64,000 nucleotides of DNA from the NCBI GenBank assembly GCA_947652605.1, contig OX393576.1, positions 54,102,966 to 54,166,965 on the forward strand, written 5' to 3'. The notes under the pieces were generated by a model. The model searched no databases, was not told the origin of the DNA, and worked only from the letters and a program-made list of their open reading frames with translations. Shown piece after piece: positions 24,102 to 35,689 of the stretch. Each line of letters starts with the position of its first letter. The stretch's first letter is position 1. The stretch comes from Elmis aenea. Taxonomy: Eukaryota > Arthropoda > Insecta > Coleoptera > Elmidae. A program made the translations under genes and the position numbers.

Positions 24102-27100
24102 TTATAAATAATGTAAATATGCGCACTCTGTACACAAAGCCATCTGTGATCGCCCAGTACACTGGTTTGTGGCCGCGGTAATTTCAAATGCATATCAATA
24201 TCCATATAAGTTCCATGAAAATCGGTGGTGTACATTCAGTAAATTTATAAGTAAAAATAATAAAAACATTGTTAAGAAAATTAAATAGGTACTTCCTAAA
24301 TTACGTTTTCTACTTTTAAGATACTTAACATACTAGTACCCTGCTAAAACTTTTTCTTGGATCACGTCAAAATAGACTTTTTTAGTATCAATACTCTTTT
24401 CTGTTTACTTCGTGTTGAAAAAAATCCAATATTTTGTCTAACAAAGACTTCATTTTTGGCTTAAACGTATTTTATTTGAAATTGACCCACCTATAAATAC
24501 GTTTGTAAAACAAAGCGAGTTTTTTTGCAGTCGTTAATCATGGTAAAATTGTCCCAGCATGATGTATGACACCTTTTAATGTCTATAAAAAGTGAATTAG
24601 AACACACTTTTTGTCGTAAAATAAATCAATGGACGAAAATTTTATATTCAACGTGAAATAGGGTACCCGTCGTTGGCAATTCATTTATTACCATTTCCAA
24701 GGATTGATGTATTTACATTCAAAAACAATTCACATAAATTGATAGGGGAATCAGGGTGGTTAATGTAATGCAACTTGGACAACTCTCAAATGCTTGCCAT
24801 GCAATATTAGATTATAAACGGTAAGTTTTAATTAGTAATTTAAAAAAAAATTTGTTTTGCGATAGACACGTTTTAATAAATTTAGTAAAACTATTCTTTA
24901 AGATATATAATGTTTACTGAGTTGCAATAATAACAGCTTTCTAAGCTCTTCTATACAGGGATTAGAAGCTTAAAGTTTTGCATAACGATTACCATATCAA
25001 CTTTATGAAGTTATAAGCGATTTAATATCCTTAGAGAGTATTCCGGTTTTTAATACCCCAACTAAAAACAAGTTTCATTAATAAGTACTTAACTTAAAGT
25101 GTCATGAACAGAGAATGAAATTACAAAATTATCATAATTAACGATGTAAGTAACATGCATTTTTGAAAGCTTCAATATATTTCACATTTCACTAACCGAA
25201 TTACTCAAATTTCTTGCGTTATATTCATAATTCTTTCTTTTTTCTTTCATCGGCATCTGTTTACCTAAAACAAGTTAAATGTGCTGAACAAAAACAAACT
25301 GCTACCTTGCTTTAACCTGAAATTTACAGAGGTTCAACTTTTTTACTGTTTTGTTTCGTTTATAAATAGCGATATTTTCAACACAACATAAATCATTTGT
25401 AAAGGTTTACCTTGTATAACAGGACGATCATCAACTGAAACGGTTTTACACATTAACAAGAACTTGCTGTTAAATAAAAAATAATATTCAGAGAGGAATA
25501 TTGTTTATTCAGATTAATTTATATTGTTTCAAATAATTGTAATGTGGCATATACAACCTAAATAATATGGCGCTCCATTTAAAAATACAAGCATGCAATA
25601 AGTTTGAAATATTTACTGGCACAAGCTACAACACTGAGAATTCCTCAAATGCCCTAAACGCTTTGTTACTCGTATGCTCTTGACATAAAGCAAATACTTG
25701 ACCAAAAGAACATTGCTAGCGCATTTTTACTTTTATTTTTTGTGTTGGCGATTTACTGGGCGAAATTTTTTAGTATCCGTTTTAGGGGGATAAAGACAGA
25801 TTAAATGTTTGTCGAAAAATTCACCGCTTTCACATACATTTTTGATGTCAACAGATTTACAATACAAATTCATGTAATCAGCACATGCCCGTTTTGAATT
25901 CCTTGAGCTTTTAATATACACACTACACAGAATACATATCTGTTTTTTTCGCAACCGGAGAAAGCCATATTATCGTATTATTTACAATAACAGTTAAAAA
26001 CTGACAATACCTGAATTGGATCTAACAAACATTTGTTTCACAGCCTACGTAATTGATTTATTAGCTTTGGTTTTGCTATCAAAAATTACAAAATAGTATT
26101 ACCAATGTTGGATTTTTTGCTTTGTTTAGGCGTTTTTTTGTTTCTTATCAGCTAATAGGTGAAACCCGACGTTATTAATTCATGGCTTGCTTAATTTTTT
26201 ATATCAAAATCGTTTTTCAATGTTAGAGCCGTCAAATTTTAAAATAAATGTATCCTATGGCACATCATTGAAAAGAGAAAAAAATAAGCTCGCGAATGAC
26301 ACTAAAATCAACTATGGTTCGCATTTAAAAAAATGCAAGTTTATGCTGTATCTCGTAAAGTATGCAATACTAAAAAAATGTATTGCCGCTATTTTATAGC
26401 GATCAAAAAAATCTACCACTTTTGTAAAAAAACTTTTTTTGCTATATCTCATAGCAACTGAGATAAATTCATGTAAAAAAATGCTACATTTTTGGTTTTT
26501 CATCAATATCAAATTAGCCTCGAATTTTTTTTTTCAAAAACATCGCTGTATTGCTTTATGAAGTAGGTAACTTTTGTCCCATTTGACCGACGTATCTATT
26601 GCGGTTTAAAAGTTACCCATGGTGAGCCTCGAATTCTGGACACACTGGATAGTGCTTTATAAAAGCTAAAAATGAAATTACATCCATAAAGACTGTATTA
26701 TGTAATTGTATGCAAAACTGCAAACTTTTGTCTTTTAAAATCATGAATAAATGTAACAGGATTAAATTTGGCGTTCATTTAAAGTTATTGCGTTAAATTA
26801 ATATAATATGTTAGTTGTCCAAACACTAAGCATAAGTTAAAAGTAATGTCATATACACCAAAGATAATTAATTTCATCCGATCACTACCCGATTAAGGTG
26901 GAGCTTTAGGCTTATAGTTTGTTATAAATCAATATCATCAAATTGTCGATAAGTTGTAACCGGAAAGCTTCTATTTCAAACGCACTGCTCTGTAATTAAA
27001 ATTCCTTTGGAAACTGTTTTCTAGACTTGTGCTAAATCAACTTGGCACATTTCTCACGTAACTTTCTCTGGTGGGATAAAATTAAATGTTAGTGTCTACT

Positions 27101-27535
27101 ACACCGCAAAAAATAGCTTTTCTGTGCCGATCAAACTAAAATTTATAGAGAAGTTTATACTGGTATTTACTTAAAGTTATCTAAAAGACAGTTTCAGTTA
27201 ATATTTTTTGTAGCAGAAAATACAGTTTTTCATTTTTGCAATGCCGCATTTGTGAACCATTAGGTATATACCAGCCCACATACTAAGTGTTTAATACACA
27301 AATAATTCCACAAATATGTATAGTCTGATTTGTATATTAGGAGGAAGGGATAAATCGTACATCGCCTAAACACAGAAAAATATTGAGTTTTTAATCGGCC
27401 CAAATTTTGAGCATCCTCAGTGCTTGTACGACCACATTTTTAGTTTTTAACCCATATGTTTTAACTTAAGATGGTAAGCGGATGACCTGACTATAAATCA
27501 TACTTCCAATTACGTGTTTTCTTTCTAATTATCCC
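24102..27535. other. 3.4 kb AT-rich; decayed repeat-like patch at 26290-26640
   Basis: Around 26290-26640 runs of AAAAAAATGYA and the ending GAGCCTCGAATTCTGGACAC resemble a decayed CAGGGTG-type terminus, but no partner end was found. Elsewhere no gene, RNA or repeat was recognised. Frames at 25733-25954, 26187-26399 and 26312-26512 look random. Confidence 0.35.
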
Positions 27536-27715
27536 ACAAAGTCAATGGGAAACACCTAAACATTTCGGCCAAGTTTGATAGCTCTAGCTTAAACGGCTAG
27601 GACGTAATCGATTTTTTGGTATTTTTTTCTTGCAACTTTGGAGGTCTCTAACTTTGAAAGGAAGCATTTTCGGATAACAAACCTACTTTTTGGCAGTGTA
27701 TAATTGGCACACCCT
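27536..27715. repeat. Terminal fragment of an unidentified CACCCTG element
   Basis: ATAATTGGCACACCCTG followed by TA ends at 27715, directly abutting the next element's CAGGGTA across TATA. The interior is somewhat less AT-rich. No matching left end was found. Confidence 0.45.
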
Positions 27716-27720
27716 GTATA

Positions 27721-28042
27721 CAGGGTATGTATAAATTGGCGGAAGCGCTACACGTGGCGATGTACGGTACTTCGTAAAATTCCATAATCTTAATACAAAA
27801 ATGTTGTACCATGCTTGCTGTGTCTGCAAGAGGTCCTCAAACTTTTGACATTCATTTCTTTAATAAGCGTTATTATTTAATGTTTGTTAATGAAAAAGCT
27901 ACGATTTGGAATAATAACCAATTTCGAATAGTACGTTTTCCTAGATATTGTGTTTTTCCTTTTAAAAATTGGTGTTGAAAATATGTTAATCACTGATGTG
28001 AATGAAAATCCCCATGGTCGCCCTCGAATTTGAATCACCCTG
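27721..28042. mobile_element. Chimeric-ended element: FI-4 left end, FI-1-like right end
   Basis: The left 285 bp (CAGGGTATGTATAAATTGGC, GGAAGCGCTACACGTGGCGA and on to GGTGTTGAAAATATGTTAAT) matches one arm of FI-4 at 52644-53269 read from its right end. The right end, CGAATTTGAATCACCCTG before TA, resembles the FI-1 terminus, not FI-4. It could be an internally deleted or recombined copy. Confidence 0.75.
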
Positions 28043-28221
28043 TAGTAAATTAGATTTTTTTTTAATTCACCTAAAATATGCATTTGACCCTAAACCCTTT
28101 TAATTTTAACCATCAAAATTGGGTCCTTCATTTATTTTTATTTTTAATGCACTTTAGCATGGACGCGGGACCACTGTGAAATCGCATGTTACCATGAGCC
28201 TGCAAACATTTTTAAGTTCCT

Positions 28222-28281
28222 GTCGCCCAGTTGACCATCGCGTCGCCCAGTTGAACGACGCGACGCCCAGTTAACCGTATC
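28222..28281. repeat. 20 bp minisatellite, three copies
   Basis: GTCGCCCAGTTGACCATCGC, GTCGCCCAGTTGAACGACGC and GACGCCCAGTTAACCGTATC follow in exact 20 bp register. The block is G/C-rich compared with its surroundings. Confidence 0.9.
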
Positions 28282-28287
28282 CAAGGC

Positions 28288-28500
28288 CAGCGGTTTTCAA
28301 CCGGTGCTACGCGTACTACCAGTGGTACTTTAGAAAGAAGTAGTACGTGAAATATAATGTATTTGATACGTTGTACTAGATTACTCATTCATGACAACTT
28401 TATATGTCGCGAGAGAATTATTTTTGCATATGGTGGTGATGCCAAAATTTTTGAGTTTTATTTTAATGGTACGCGGTAATTAAGAGTTTGGGAACCTCTG
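28288..28500. mobile_element. hAT-type MITE, 213 bp
   Basis: The left end CAGCGGTTTTCAACC and right end GTTTGGGAACCTCTG are hAT-like imperfect inverted termini. The 8 bp flanks TCCAAGGC and AGCTAGGC agree at 5 of 8 positions, a weak duplication. Interior words such as GTAGTACGTG recur. No protein is encoded. Confidence 0.75.
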
Positions 28501-29024
28501 AGCTAGGCCGTCAACTAATCATCCCAATATCGTGCGAACATATAAGAAGTATTTAGACTGTAACGAGTTACTGATTGAGTGAAACCCTGTTGTATCAATC
28601 CGTTAATGCATATCTTCATGTGTGATTAGACCTATCTTCTCTAATCAGCTACTTATTTGATATGGATACCAATTTACGCTACGATTTTTCTTACTTGAGA
28701 ACATTGCCTTAGGCTTTAAACCTCTTCTATGTATTCAAACAAAGGCGTATCGTGCTTAATTTTAGGAAAAAGAATATTAAAGCTCGTGATTTATATTAAT
28801 ATGCCCTAATTTATTAATTTTGCAAAGCATTAATAAATATAAACAGAAAATAATTTCGTTTGTTATAAAAATAATGTAAGACCTGTTTAAGTGCACTTAT
28901 TGTTATCATTAAATATTTTTATAAGAAATGCAAAAATCGTGAATTTAAACCAATCTAGCAAGTTTTTTTATTTACCTATTAACTCCTCATTTTTAACTGC
29001 AAATTTTTCGTCTTTTTGAAATAT
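28501..29024. other. AT-rich, nothing recognised
   Basis: No coding sequence or repeat was identified. Confidence 0.35.
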
Positions 29025-29300
29025 AAAGGGTGTTTTGAAATTCGAGTTTTAGCATAGGCATCTCGCTAGCTAGAGTAAGTATAGGTTTAAAATTGGAAAA
29101 GTTGATTAATTTGGTGCTCAATTATAATTTGAAGAGAAATTAGAAATATTTCAATCGGTATCCGAGAATATTAAATTACCTATAACTTCTTATTAAAAAT
29201 ACCTTATGAGTCTTATAAGATTTTACTAAAATTTTTTTTTTTTGTGTCTGCTAGTTTAAATAACCACACTAAGTATATTTGGTAATTTAAGGGATAATTA
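29025..29300. repeat. Fragment of foldback family FI-6
   Basis: AGGGTGTTTTGAAATTCGAG, GCATCTCGCT, AAGTATAGGTTTAAAATTGG and GAAGAGAAATTAGAAATATT match the FI-6 terminus at 19383 and 39615. The opposite end is missing. Confidence 0.75.
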
Positions 29301-29405
29301 GGCAGCCTAATAATCTGTAGTGGTATAAATATTTACTTCCGATATTTTTGGTTTTATTTTTTAATTTGTGTTATAAATGTTGACTAATTTCGGGAGCCCC
29401 TAAAG

Positions 29406-29640
29406 CAGGGGTTCCCAAAGCACGGCCCGCGGGACAAATGCGGCCCGCGGACCCTAAAATTACGGCCCGCGAGATGTCAGACCATCCGCCATCTTGAAAT
29501 CATACCAGATAGTTTTCTTTTTATAAAAAAACATTACAGATACCTACTACTTACATATTTTGACATTACGAGATTTTATCGGTTTTCCACGAACCAAGGT
29601 CTCAAAAACACTTTTTTTTTCGGCCCGCCAAATTCGTTTA
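29406..29640. mobile_element. hAT-type MITE, right end decayed
   Basis: The left terminus CAGGGGTTCCCAAAGCACGG with repeated GCGGCCCGCGG and ACGGCCCGCGA is typical of hAT termini. Near the right edge CGGCCCGCCAAATTCG mirrors the internal GGCCCGCGG motif, but the final GGGAACCCCTG is not present. The boundary on the right is approximate. Confidence 0.65.
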
Positions 29641-30470
29641 TTTATTAAGAGATTGTTTTATCGCTGTTGTATGGATCGGTTGAAAGATTTGTAGAAAGTC
29701 ATAAAATAACTAGGTACAATGTTACCGTTGTAAGTAAAAGAATTAAGACAGTTTTTAGTGGGCAAATTATTTGTACATAACTATTTTCTAACAGTGTTTT
29801 TCCGATCGAGTCATCTACTTATTAGAAATATGAGTTTAACACATGTTTTCCTTTACGTATAGATTGCCGACAAATGTCTGTAAGTAAATTATTTTGAAAC
29901 GACAATAAATTCATTCAACTTTTCTGGAACGTCAAATACAAATGTAATAATTTAAGAACCTGTCCTAACCGCGACAATCTCTTTCCGGGTAAGATAAGTA
30001 GACAGTTGGTTTATCAATAAAACCTAACGTTCTGGATATGTACTTTACGGCCTTTTAAACTCCCAATTCGATATTCGAAAAATGCGTACTTTGTAAGAAT
30101 TTTTATCACACCGACTTCCCTATAAAACAACTCAGGGAGTTGCTTATAGCCTTTCATGAAAACTAAAATTCCAGCCACGGTTTTACGTTGTCTTTCAGAA
30201 TAAAACTGCTTTATGTTGACACTAATTTCTATAGATGTTTGCCGAGCGCGACCATGAGAGTGAAGTTCGTATTAGTACCCATTTTTTGTGGGGGTGTAAA
30301 GATACGATATCATATATCTAAATGAAATATAAGTTTCTGTAAGCCACTCTGAAAGCCAGTAATAAGTTTTAAATGAGTAAGACCATACGAAATTTTATTT
30401 GTTTAAGGGTTGTAAATATAGAGTTTCACAGAGTCGCTGCTTCGTCAGTGGCAAATATACTGAATTACTC
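29641..30470. other. No gene called; AT-rich
   Basis: A TATAAAA at 30121 and an ATG at 30252 in good context (GCGACCATGA) start a short frame MRVKFVLVPIFCGGV. It ends after 23 codons without a convincing donor site. Nothing else was recognised. Confidence 0.3.
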
Positions 30471-30474
30471 TTAA

Positions 30475-31132
30475 CCCTCCAGTGCTAACATGCGGTCTCA
30501 CAGACCGACCCCCCAATTTTATCCCCGAAACTAGAAAACGCGTGTGAGGAGGGGGTTTTGGGCTCGTCGCTATCTTCATTATATTTATTTATCGACCAGC
30601 TCTCGCAGTGGCAAGCGTTTTTTAGCGATTTTTGCCAGTTTTTTACGTATTTCGGTCTCACAGACCCGTGTTAGTATTGATGTTACTGATTGGATTATTA
30701 TTACCATTATGTAAAACTTTGTTGGAGAACAAACTAACTGTGGTAGGCACAATAAAAATGAACAAACGATAAATACCCTACGATTTTGATAGTCTTGATG
30801 AAAATACGGGAAAACCACAAATTAATATGATGTACAATGTACAAAGTCTGGTGTTGATATAGTTGACAAACTATGCGCAGGCTATAACTGCGCTAGAAAT
30901 ACGAGAAGGTGGCCTAAGGTAATTTTTTATCGTATACTTAACATAGCTGCCACAAACGCATTTGCAGCATTTAATTCAAAGAGTCCAGATTCAAATTGGC
31001 TTCGAAGGTTTTTTTTTAATATAAAGCACACTTATAATTTAAATAATACTTGTAAAATAAGCTTTGGATAAATTCGGTCCCACAGACCGATGTTAGTACT
31101 CGCGTTACAAAAATCATGTTAGTACTGGAGGG
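30475..31132 (+). mobile_element. piggyBac element, 658 bp, with transposase remnant
   Basis: TTAA flanks both ends (30471-30474, 31133-31136). The 18 bp inverted repeat CCCTCCAGTRCTAACATG has one mismatch. The private near-palindrome CGGTCTCACAGACCG (or CGGTCCCACAGACCG) occurs at about 30493, 30653 and 31076. Since a piggyBac transposase fragment lies inside, this is an internally deleted true piggyBac element, which supports classing the other TTAA elements the same way. Confidence 0.95.
30832..31071 (+). pseudogene. piggyBac transposase, C-terminal fragment
   Basis: One uninterrupted frame of about 80 codons has no ATG start. It reads SGVDIVDKLCAGYNCAR at 30847-30897, then NTRRWPKVIFYRILNIA at about 30898-30948 and TNAFAAFNS. 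This is the GGVD-x-VDQ and TRRWP-x-x-F-x-x-LD segment of the DDE_Tnp_1_7 (piggyBac) domain, downstream of the second catalytic Asp, and includes the conserved late D of the VDxVD motif. The N-terminal two thirds and the Cys-rich tail are missing. The frame ends at TAA 31069-31071. Non-functional by length. Confidence 0.92.
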
Positions 31133-31242
31133 TTAAAAAACCAACATAAAGCATAATAAAACTTGCTATGGAAAAGTGTTTAAACATATTTGCTCTGACA
31201 CAGTGAGCCTATCAGAGTAAGTAATTATGAATACAAAAATGT

Positions 31243-31470
31243 GCCCGCGCGTTTCTCTCCGGAACCATTTAAGATATTTTTAAAAACTTTGCAGCTTTCT
31301 CCTTGCAAAGGATGCGCGCATTGATAAATAAAGAAATTTTGATTTTATATCAATAATCAATTTTTCAGTTTTTTCCCTGTTTCTCTTTCGCAAATCATTC
31401 ATGTTCTTGATGCCATAAAGACAGCCTTGTTCAGATTCAAGACACAACATATTGTGACCGTTCCTTGTTC
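31243..31470. repeat. Fragment of foldback family FI-7
   Basis: CTTTGCAGCTTTCTCCTTGC, AAAGGATGCGCGCA, CAATTTTTCAGTTTTTTCCC and CAGCCTTGTTCAGATTC match the right arm of the full element at 34306-34956. Confidence 0.75.
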
Positions 31471-32390
31471 GATAAGTTACAAACTCTTGATAACTGTAAA
31501 AAATCAATAGAATATATGAAAATAGTTCAAAGAATATAATGCTAAAGACTGCTATAAGTAGTTTGGTTAAGGAATTAATAAAATGAAAATTTAAATGTCC
31601 TCAACAATAAAAACGTCGATCATGACGAAGATATTGTCGTCATGTTCGGTTTTTAATGAAATTATTTTTAAGATGCCAAATAATATACAAATTTTAGATT
31701 ATATGATATCAGTTATAAAATGTATGATTAATGAATATTGTTTGTAATAAAATCCAATGGAGCTGTGCATTTTAATTGTTTAAGGAAGCTTACAATTTTG
31801 GAATATAAATGCGAACACGACAAACAATGTAATACAAATTGCACGTCAATTAATTAGTCAGAATGTCATTTGCACATCGCACAATTGCTTCATTAGTTGC
31901 ACAAAAACACCAGAAAATATAACAGTGAAACAAATTCAACGATAACATAAATTAAACACTCGAACTGTGAATACAATTTTTTAATTACAAATCATTTGGA
32001 GTTTGAAATAATATTTCCACTTCCGTTTAACTGCTAAAACTAAAACTAATTAATTGTACTTTTACTTTGCAGCTTTTTTAATCTAATCAATGTTGAACAA
32101 ACGCAAACGACTCATTTGAGAATTATCATAACCTAAAAAATATTTAACATACGGATTTAAAAATCTTATTTTTGTAAATTAATGAATTTAGTAGATATTA
32201 TACCTCTAACATGCGAAACTTAAATTAGAAATCACGTATGTTATTTTCAGTAGTAATATAACAAGTGCATTGAAAATTATCGATAATTTTTGGTAAATAT
32301 GCCCGAATGTAAGTTGTATGAGTGAAGATTTGTCAAAAATTATAGATTATTTGCAATGCACGAGTTATATTTTGTCAGAAAATTTCCTTC
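31471..32390. other. AT-rich, nothing recognised
   Basis: No coding sequence or repeat was recognised. Confidence 0.35.
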
Positions 32391-32474
32391 ACCTAACCCA
32401 GTGTTTCCCAAACTGTGGTACGCGGACCCCCGGGGGTCCGCGGACTGTTCCCTGGGGGTCCGTAGGCAAAATCT

Positions 32475-33160
32475 TGAATCGCATGTTTAAGCTGCGGGTT
32501 GAAGTGCGACCATTCTTAATGGATAAAGATTTTTATTTGAAAGACCGTTTTAATAGTTACGCCAGGTTAATTAAAATATTCTCCCATTTAAGCGATTTAA
32601 ATTTAAGTTTGCTGGGGAGTGCAATAAATATTTTCAAGTTGGAGGAGAAAATAGAAGCTATGGTCAAAAAGTTACATTTATTGGCGATTAATTTACAAAA
32701 TAATAATTTTGATTCGTTTCCTACCTTACTTGAGTTCATGGAAAACTCAGAAAAAGTCGTACCCAATGAATGTGTTGCAAATATGATTCTGCAAATATTA
32801 TAAATAACTTTCAGAGATTATTTTCCTGAAATGCAATAAAATATCTCGTGAATCAGCAATCAATTTCACTGTAAAATCAGTGAAATTACAAATACAACCG
32901 CTATTGAACAAGACAAACTTGTTAAGGTATCATGTAATAATGATTTAAAAACTTAGTTTAAAGAAACTAGTCCCAGTGACTTTTGGATCTCAATACAAAA
33001 TTGTTACCTTTACTAGCTTAAAATGCGTTAAAACATTTACTTTCATTCTCCTCAACTTTTTGTGCAACCCGACGTTTTCTTCGTTAGTTTATATTAAAAA
33101 TAAGCAAAGATTGAATGTGAAATTATATTTAAGAATTTATTTATCCGGAAATAGACCCAA
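32475..33160 (+). pseudogene. hAT transposase fragments (ZBED/zinc-finger-associated type)
   Basis: The first piece, 32475-32803 in one frame, reads LNRMFKLRVEVRPFLMDK, then IFSHLSDLNLSLLG, then KIEAMVKKLHLL and FPTLLEFMENSE. This matches the mid-region of ZBED5-like hAT transposases, which usually has IFxxLNxLNxxLQG. The second piece, about 33045-33160, reads FLCNPTFSSLVYIKNKQR, then LNVKLYLRIYLSGNRP, the C-terminal hAT dimerisation region with the usual L-R-x-x-L-x-x-RP ending. The BED finger and most of the catalytic core are absent, and the two pieces are separated by stops. Confidence 0.9.
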
Positions 33161-33308
33161 GTTCGTAGGCACAAAGCAACACAATTTTTTACTTAGTTCA
33201 TCAAAATAAAACATTTTATTAAAGGTGTAAAGTTTAATTATGTTATGTAAAACGAATCAAAGAATTAAAAATATTTGTTTCAAAACCAAACTTTTTGTTT
33301 ATCTATTT

Positions 33309-33696
33309 CAGTGATGGCAAACCCAGAGTGTCAAAAATAAAAATTCAGGTGTTGCTAATTAAGTGACATGTCACCCACATATAAATATCAAACGATACCG
33401 TTATCAAAGCAATATTTAAAAAAAAAAATTGTTTTCTAAATATGATCTCTTGGTCGAAATCATCAGACTTAAGAATAATCACAGATTTTCTAATTGGTAA
33501 TTATATGACAAATAATGGGGTGCCTATCAATACCACCCTAAGGCCCGATTGCATAGAAGCCAAGCCCCGGGATTAACCCAGGGTTTACTTTTTATGCAAT
33601 CAGAACTAAATGTTTAAAATCGAAATCTCAGCTGCGTCACGAAAAAAGCAGCAGCGTGTCACTATTGACACACGTGTCATAGGTTTGCTATCACAA
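33309..33696. mobile_element. Second hAT-type MITE nested in the hAT remnant
   Basis: The left CAGTGATGGCAAACC and right GGTTTGCTATCAC form imperfect hAT-like inverted ends. Inside each end are GTGACATGTCACCC and GACACACGTGTCAT-type words. No convincing 8 bp duplication was seen, and the last bases of the right end are mutated, so the boundary is approximate. Confidence 0.65.
33541..33607. mobile_element. 67 bp mini-MITE nested a third level deep
   Basis: AGGCCCGATTGCATAGAAGC is mirrored by TACTTTTTATGCAATCAGAA, and CCCCGGGATTAACCCAGGG occupies the middle. The same ends occur in the element at 52014-52177 (GGGCCCGATTGCATAAA and TTTATGCTATTGGGCC). It is the smallest element in the window. Confidence 0.7.
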
Positions 33697-33771
33697 GAGG
33701 GGTCCGCAGTAAAATCTGTGGAAAAAAGGGGTCCGCAGACCGACAAAGTTTGGGAAACACTGCCTAACCTA

Positions 33772-34305
33772 TCTGTCAAATTAAAATGTGGTTTAATTTA
33801 GATAAATTAAAGTATACCTACTACTTACTGCGATTGTTATTATTAATAGATCATTTATAATAATTTTTAATTCAAGAATTATATTTTAATAAAAATTAAT
33901 GAACCAAATAGTATTTAGGTACATACATAATCTGTTATGTCAAATTTTACAAGTACTGTCAGAGTGGTGTGTCAGGGGTGTGGTTTAATCTATATCTAAG
34001 TAACGTTATTGGTCCCCGACATCTGTCAAAAAATTATCAAGACCAAAATACCTTATGTGAAGGGAATTTTCAACGAAATCTGGTAGAAACGCTTAATCAT
34101 TTTTAAGGCTATTGGCAATTCATCAGTTGCAAACTTTATATATTTTTTATATAGATACCTACATAAATAAATAAGATCGCAACTCACCTTAAAACAAGAG
34201 CCTTAACAATGGTCTATCTTTTTTATCAGAGATCCTTTGCAACCACAATAACTGATTTTTAATCAGACTTGTTTATATCATTACATTAATCACAAAATCT
34301 AACAA
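33772..34305. other. AT-rich, nothing recognised
   Basis: No coding sequence or repeat was recognised. Confidence 0.35.
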
Positions 34306-34956
34306 GGGAGGGTCACGATATGTTGTCGCTAGAATCTGATCAAGCTCTGTTTATTGCATTAACAACATAAAAACTAACTGTTTTGCAGAGTTATACGTGC
34401 CACTGGCCACTTGCTTCGGAAAAATAGAGAAAAAACTGAAAAGTTAAATAATAAAGGTAATTTTTGCTATCGCGTTGGCTATAAAACCGTCAGATATAAA
34501 ATCGAAATTTTTCTATTTACCAATGCGCATATCCTTTGCAAGTAAAATGGCGCAAAGTTTTTAAAAAAATCTTAAATGATTCCGGAGAAAAACGCGAAAA
34601 ACGAGGCCCTTGTAAAAACGGTTTTAGTTATAACAAATCATAGCGCTTTTGCAGGGGTTTCGTTTTTGACGTTTTTTTCCATAACCGTTTAAGTTTTTCA
34701 AAAACTTTGCACCATTTTACTTGCAAAGGATGCGCCAACTGGTAAATACAAGAATTTCGATTTTATCTCTGACGGTTTCATGGCAAACGGGATCGCAAAA
34801 ATTACCTTTATTATTCAACTTTTCAGTTTCTTCCCTATTTTCCGAAGGAAATGGCCAGTGGCACGTATAACTCTGCAAAACATTTAGTTTTTATGTAGTT
34901 AATGCAATAAACACAGCCTTGATCAGATTCTAGCGACAACATATCGTGAGCTTCCC
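34306..34956. mobile_element. Foldback family FI-7, complete copy, 0.65 kb
   Basis: The left arm starts GGGAGGGTCACGATATGTTG and the right arm ends CAACATATCGTGAGCTTCCC. Complementarity runs inward past CGCTAGAATCTGATCAAG, TTTATTGCATTAAC and ACTTGCAAAGGATGCG-type words for nearly the full half-length. Fragments at 10215 and 31243 belong to the same family. No target duplication was recognised. No coding sequence is present. Confidence 0.85.
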
Positions 34957-35685
34957 TGGTAAGTATTTATTTAATTAAGGAGTAGCTTTAATTTTTTAAA
35001 CGACAAAAGTAAATGATCTAGTGGGCCTGAAGGAAACGTTATTTATTGCAAAGATCTCCTACTTGATCTTTTTAATAAATATGGGATTTCTGTAAAATAA
35101 AGGACATCATGAAACTACTACTCCAGTGACATAAAACATGAAACGTATTTTTTGTCAACATCATAAATATTTGTTCTAACGATCTGTTTTATATACATTA
35201 TGTTTCTCGACTCCGAAGTACTTCCACCATTCTCGCTAAGTCAGACAACCGACGTTCTTGTGTTTAATATATACTTCAAGTCAAAAAACGTCGAAGATAC
35301 ATTATGTTTCGCGATTCGCTCAACACTTTCTTTGCATCATAAACATTCTAAATGGATCATACTATTTCTAGGTAATAAATAAAAACTGATATTTATATAA
35401 GCATCAAAAAATGATATATTAGCTTATTTTAACCAACTAAGCACATCAACATAAATATGTTTACAATATTTTAATTAATAGCGCCTGCATATTAACAAAA
35501 CACGTAAATAAAGCTTATATTTTTGTAAACTGTTAAAGTTTTTTCCAGATGCTGTAAATAAACAACTCTTGAAAAAAACGATAGTAAACTTTTTTTCGCT
35601 TTTATTTTCGATTAGAAAGAAAACTTTATTCCAAATCTGAATAATATAAAATAAAAATTACAATAAAACGGATTAAAACATGCAA
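34957..35685. other. AT-rich, nothing recognised
   Basis: A 60-codon frame at 35200-35382 has no recognised domain. The last part may be the degraded 5' end of the adjacent mariner. Confidence 0.35.
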
Positions 35686-35689
35686 TATT

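Larger units (their letters stand above)
32399..33762 (+). mobile_element. hAT transposon remnant, 1.36 kb
   Basis: Termini CAGTGTTTCCCAAACT and GTTTGGGAAACACTG are inverted. CCTAACC occurs immediately outside both (32392-32398 and 33763-33769), a hAT-type duplication with one base uncertain. Sub-terminal GGGGTCCGCGGAC and GGGGTCCGCAGAC repeats occur near both ends. The interior carries broken transposase and two nested MITEs. It is too short and too disrupted to be autonomous. Confidence 0.93.
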
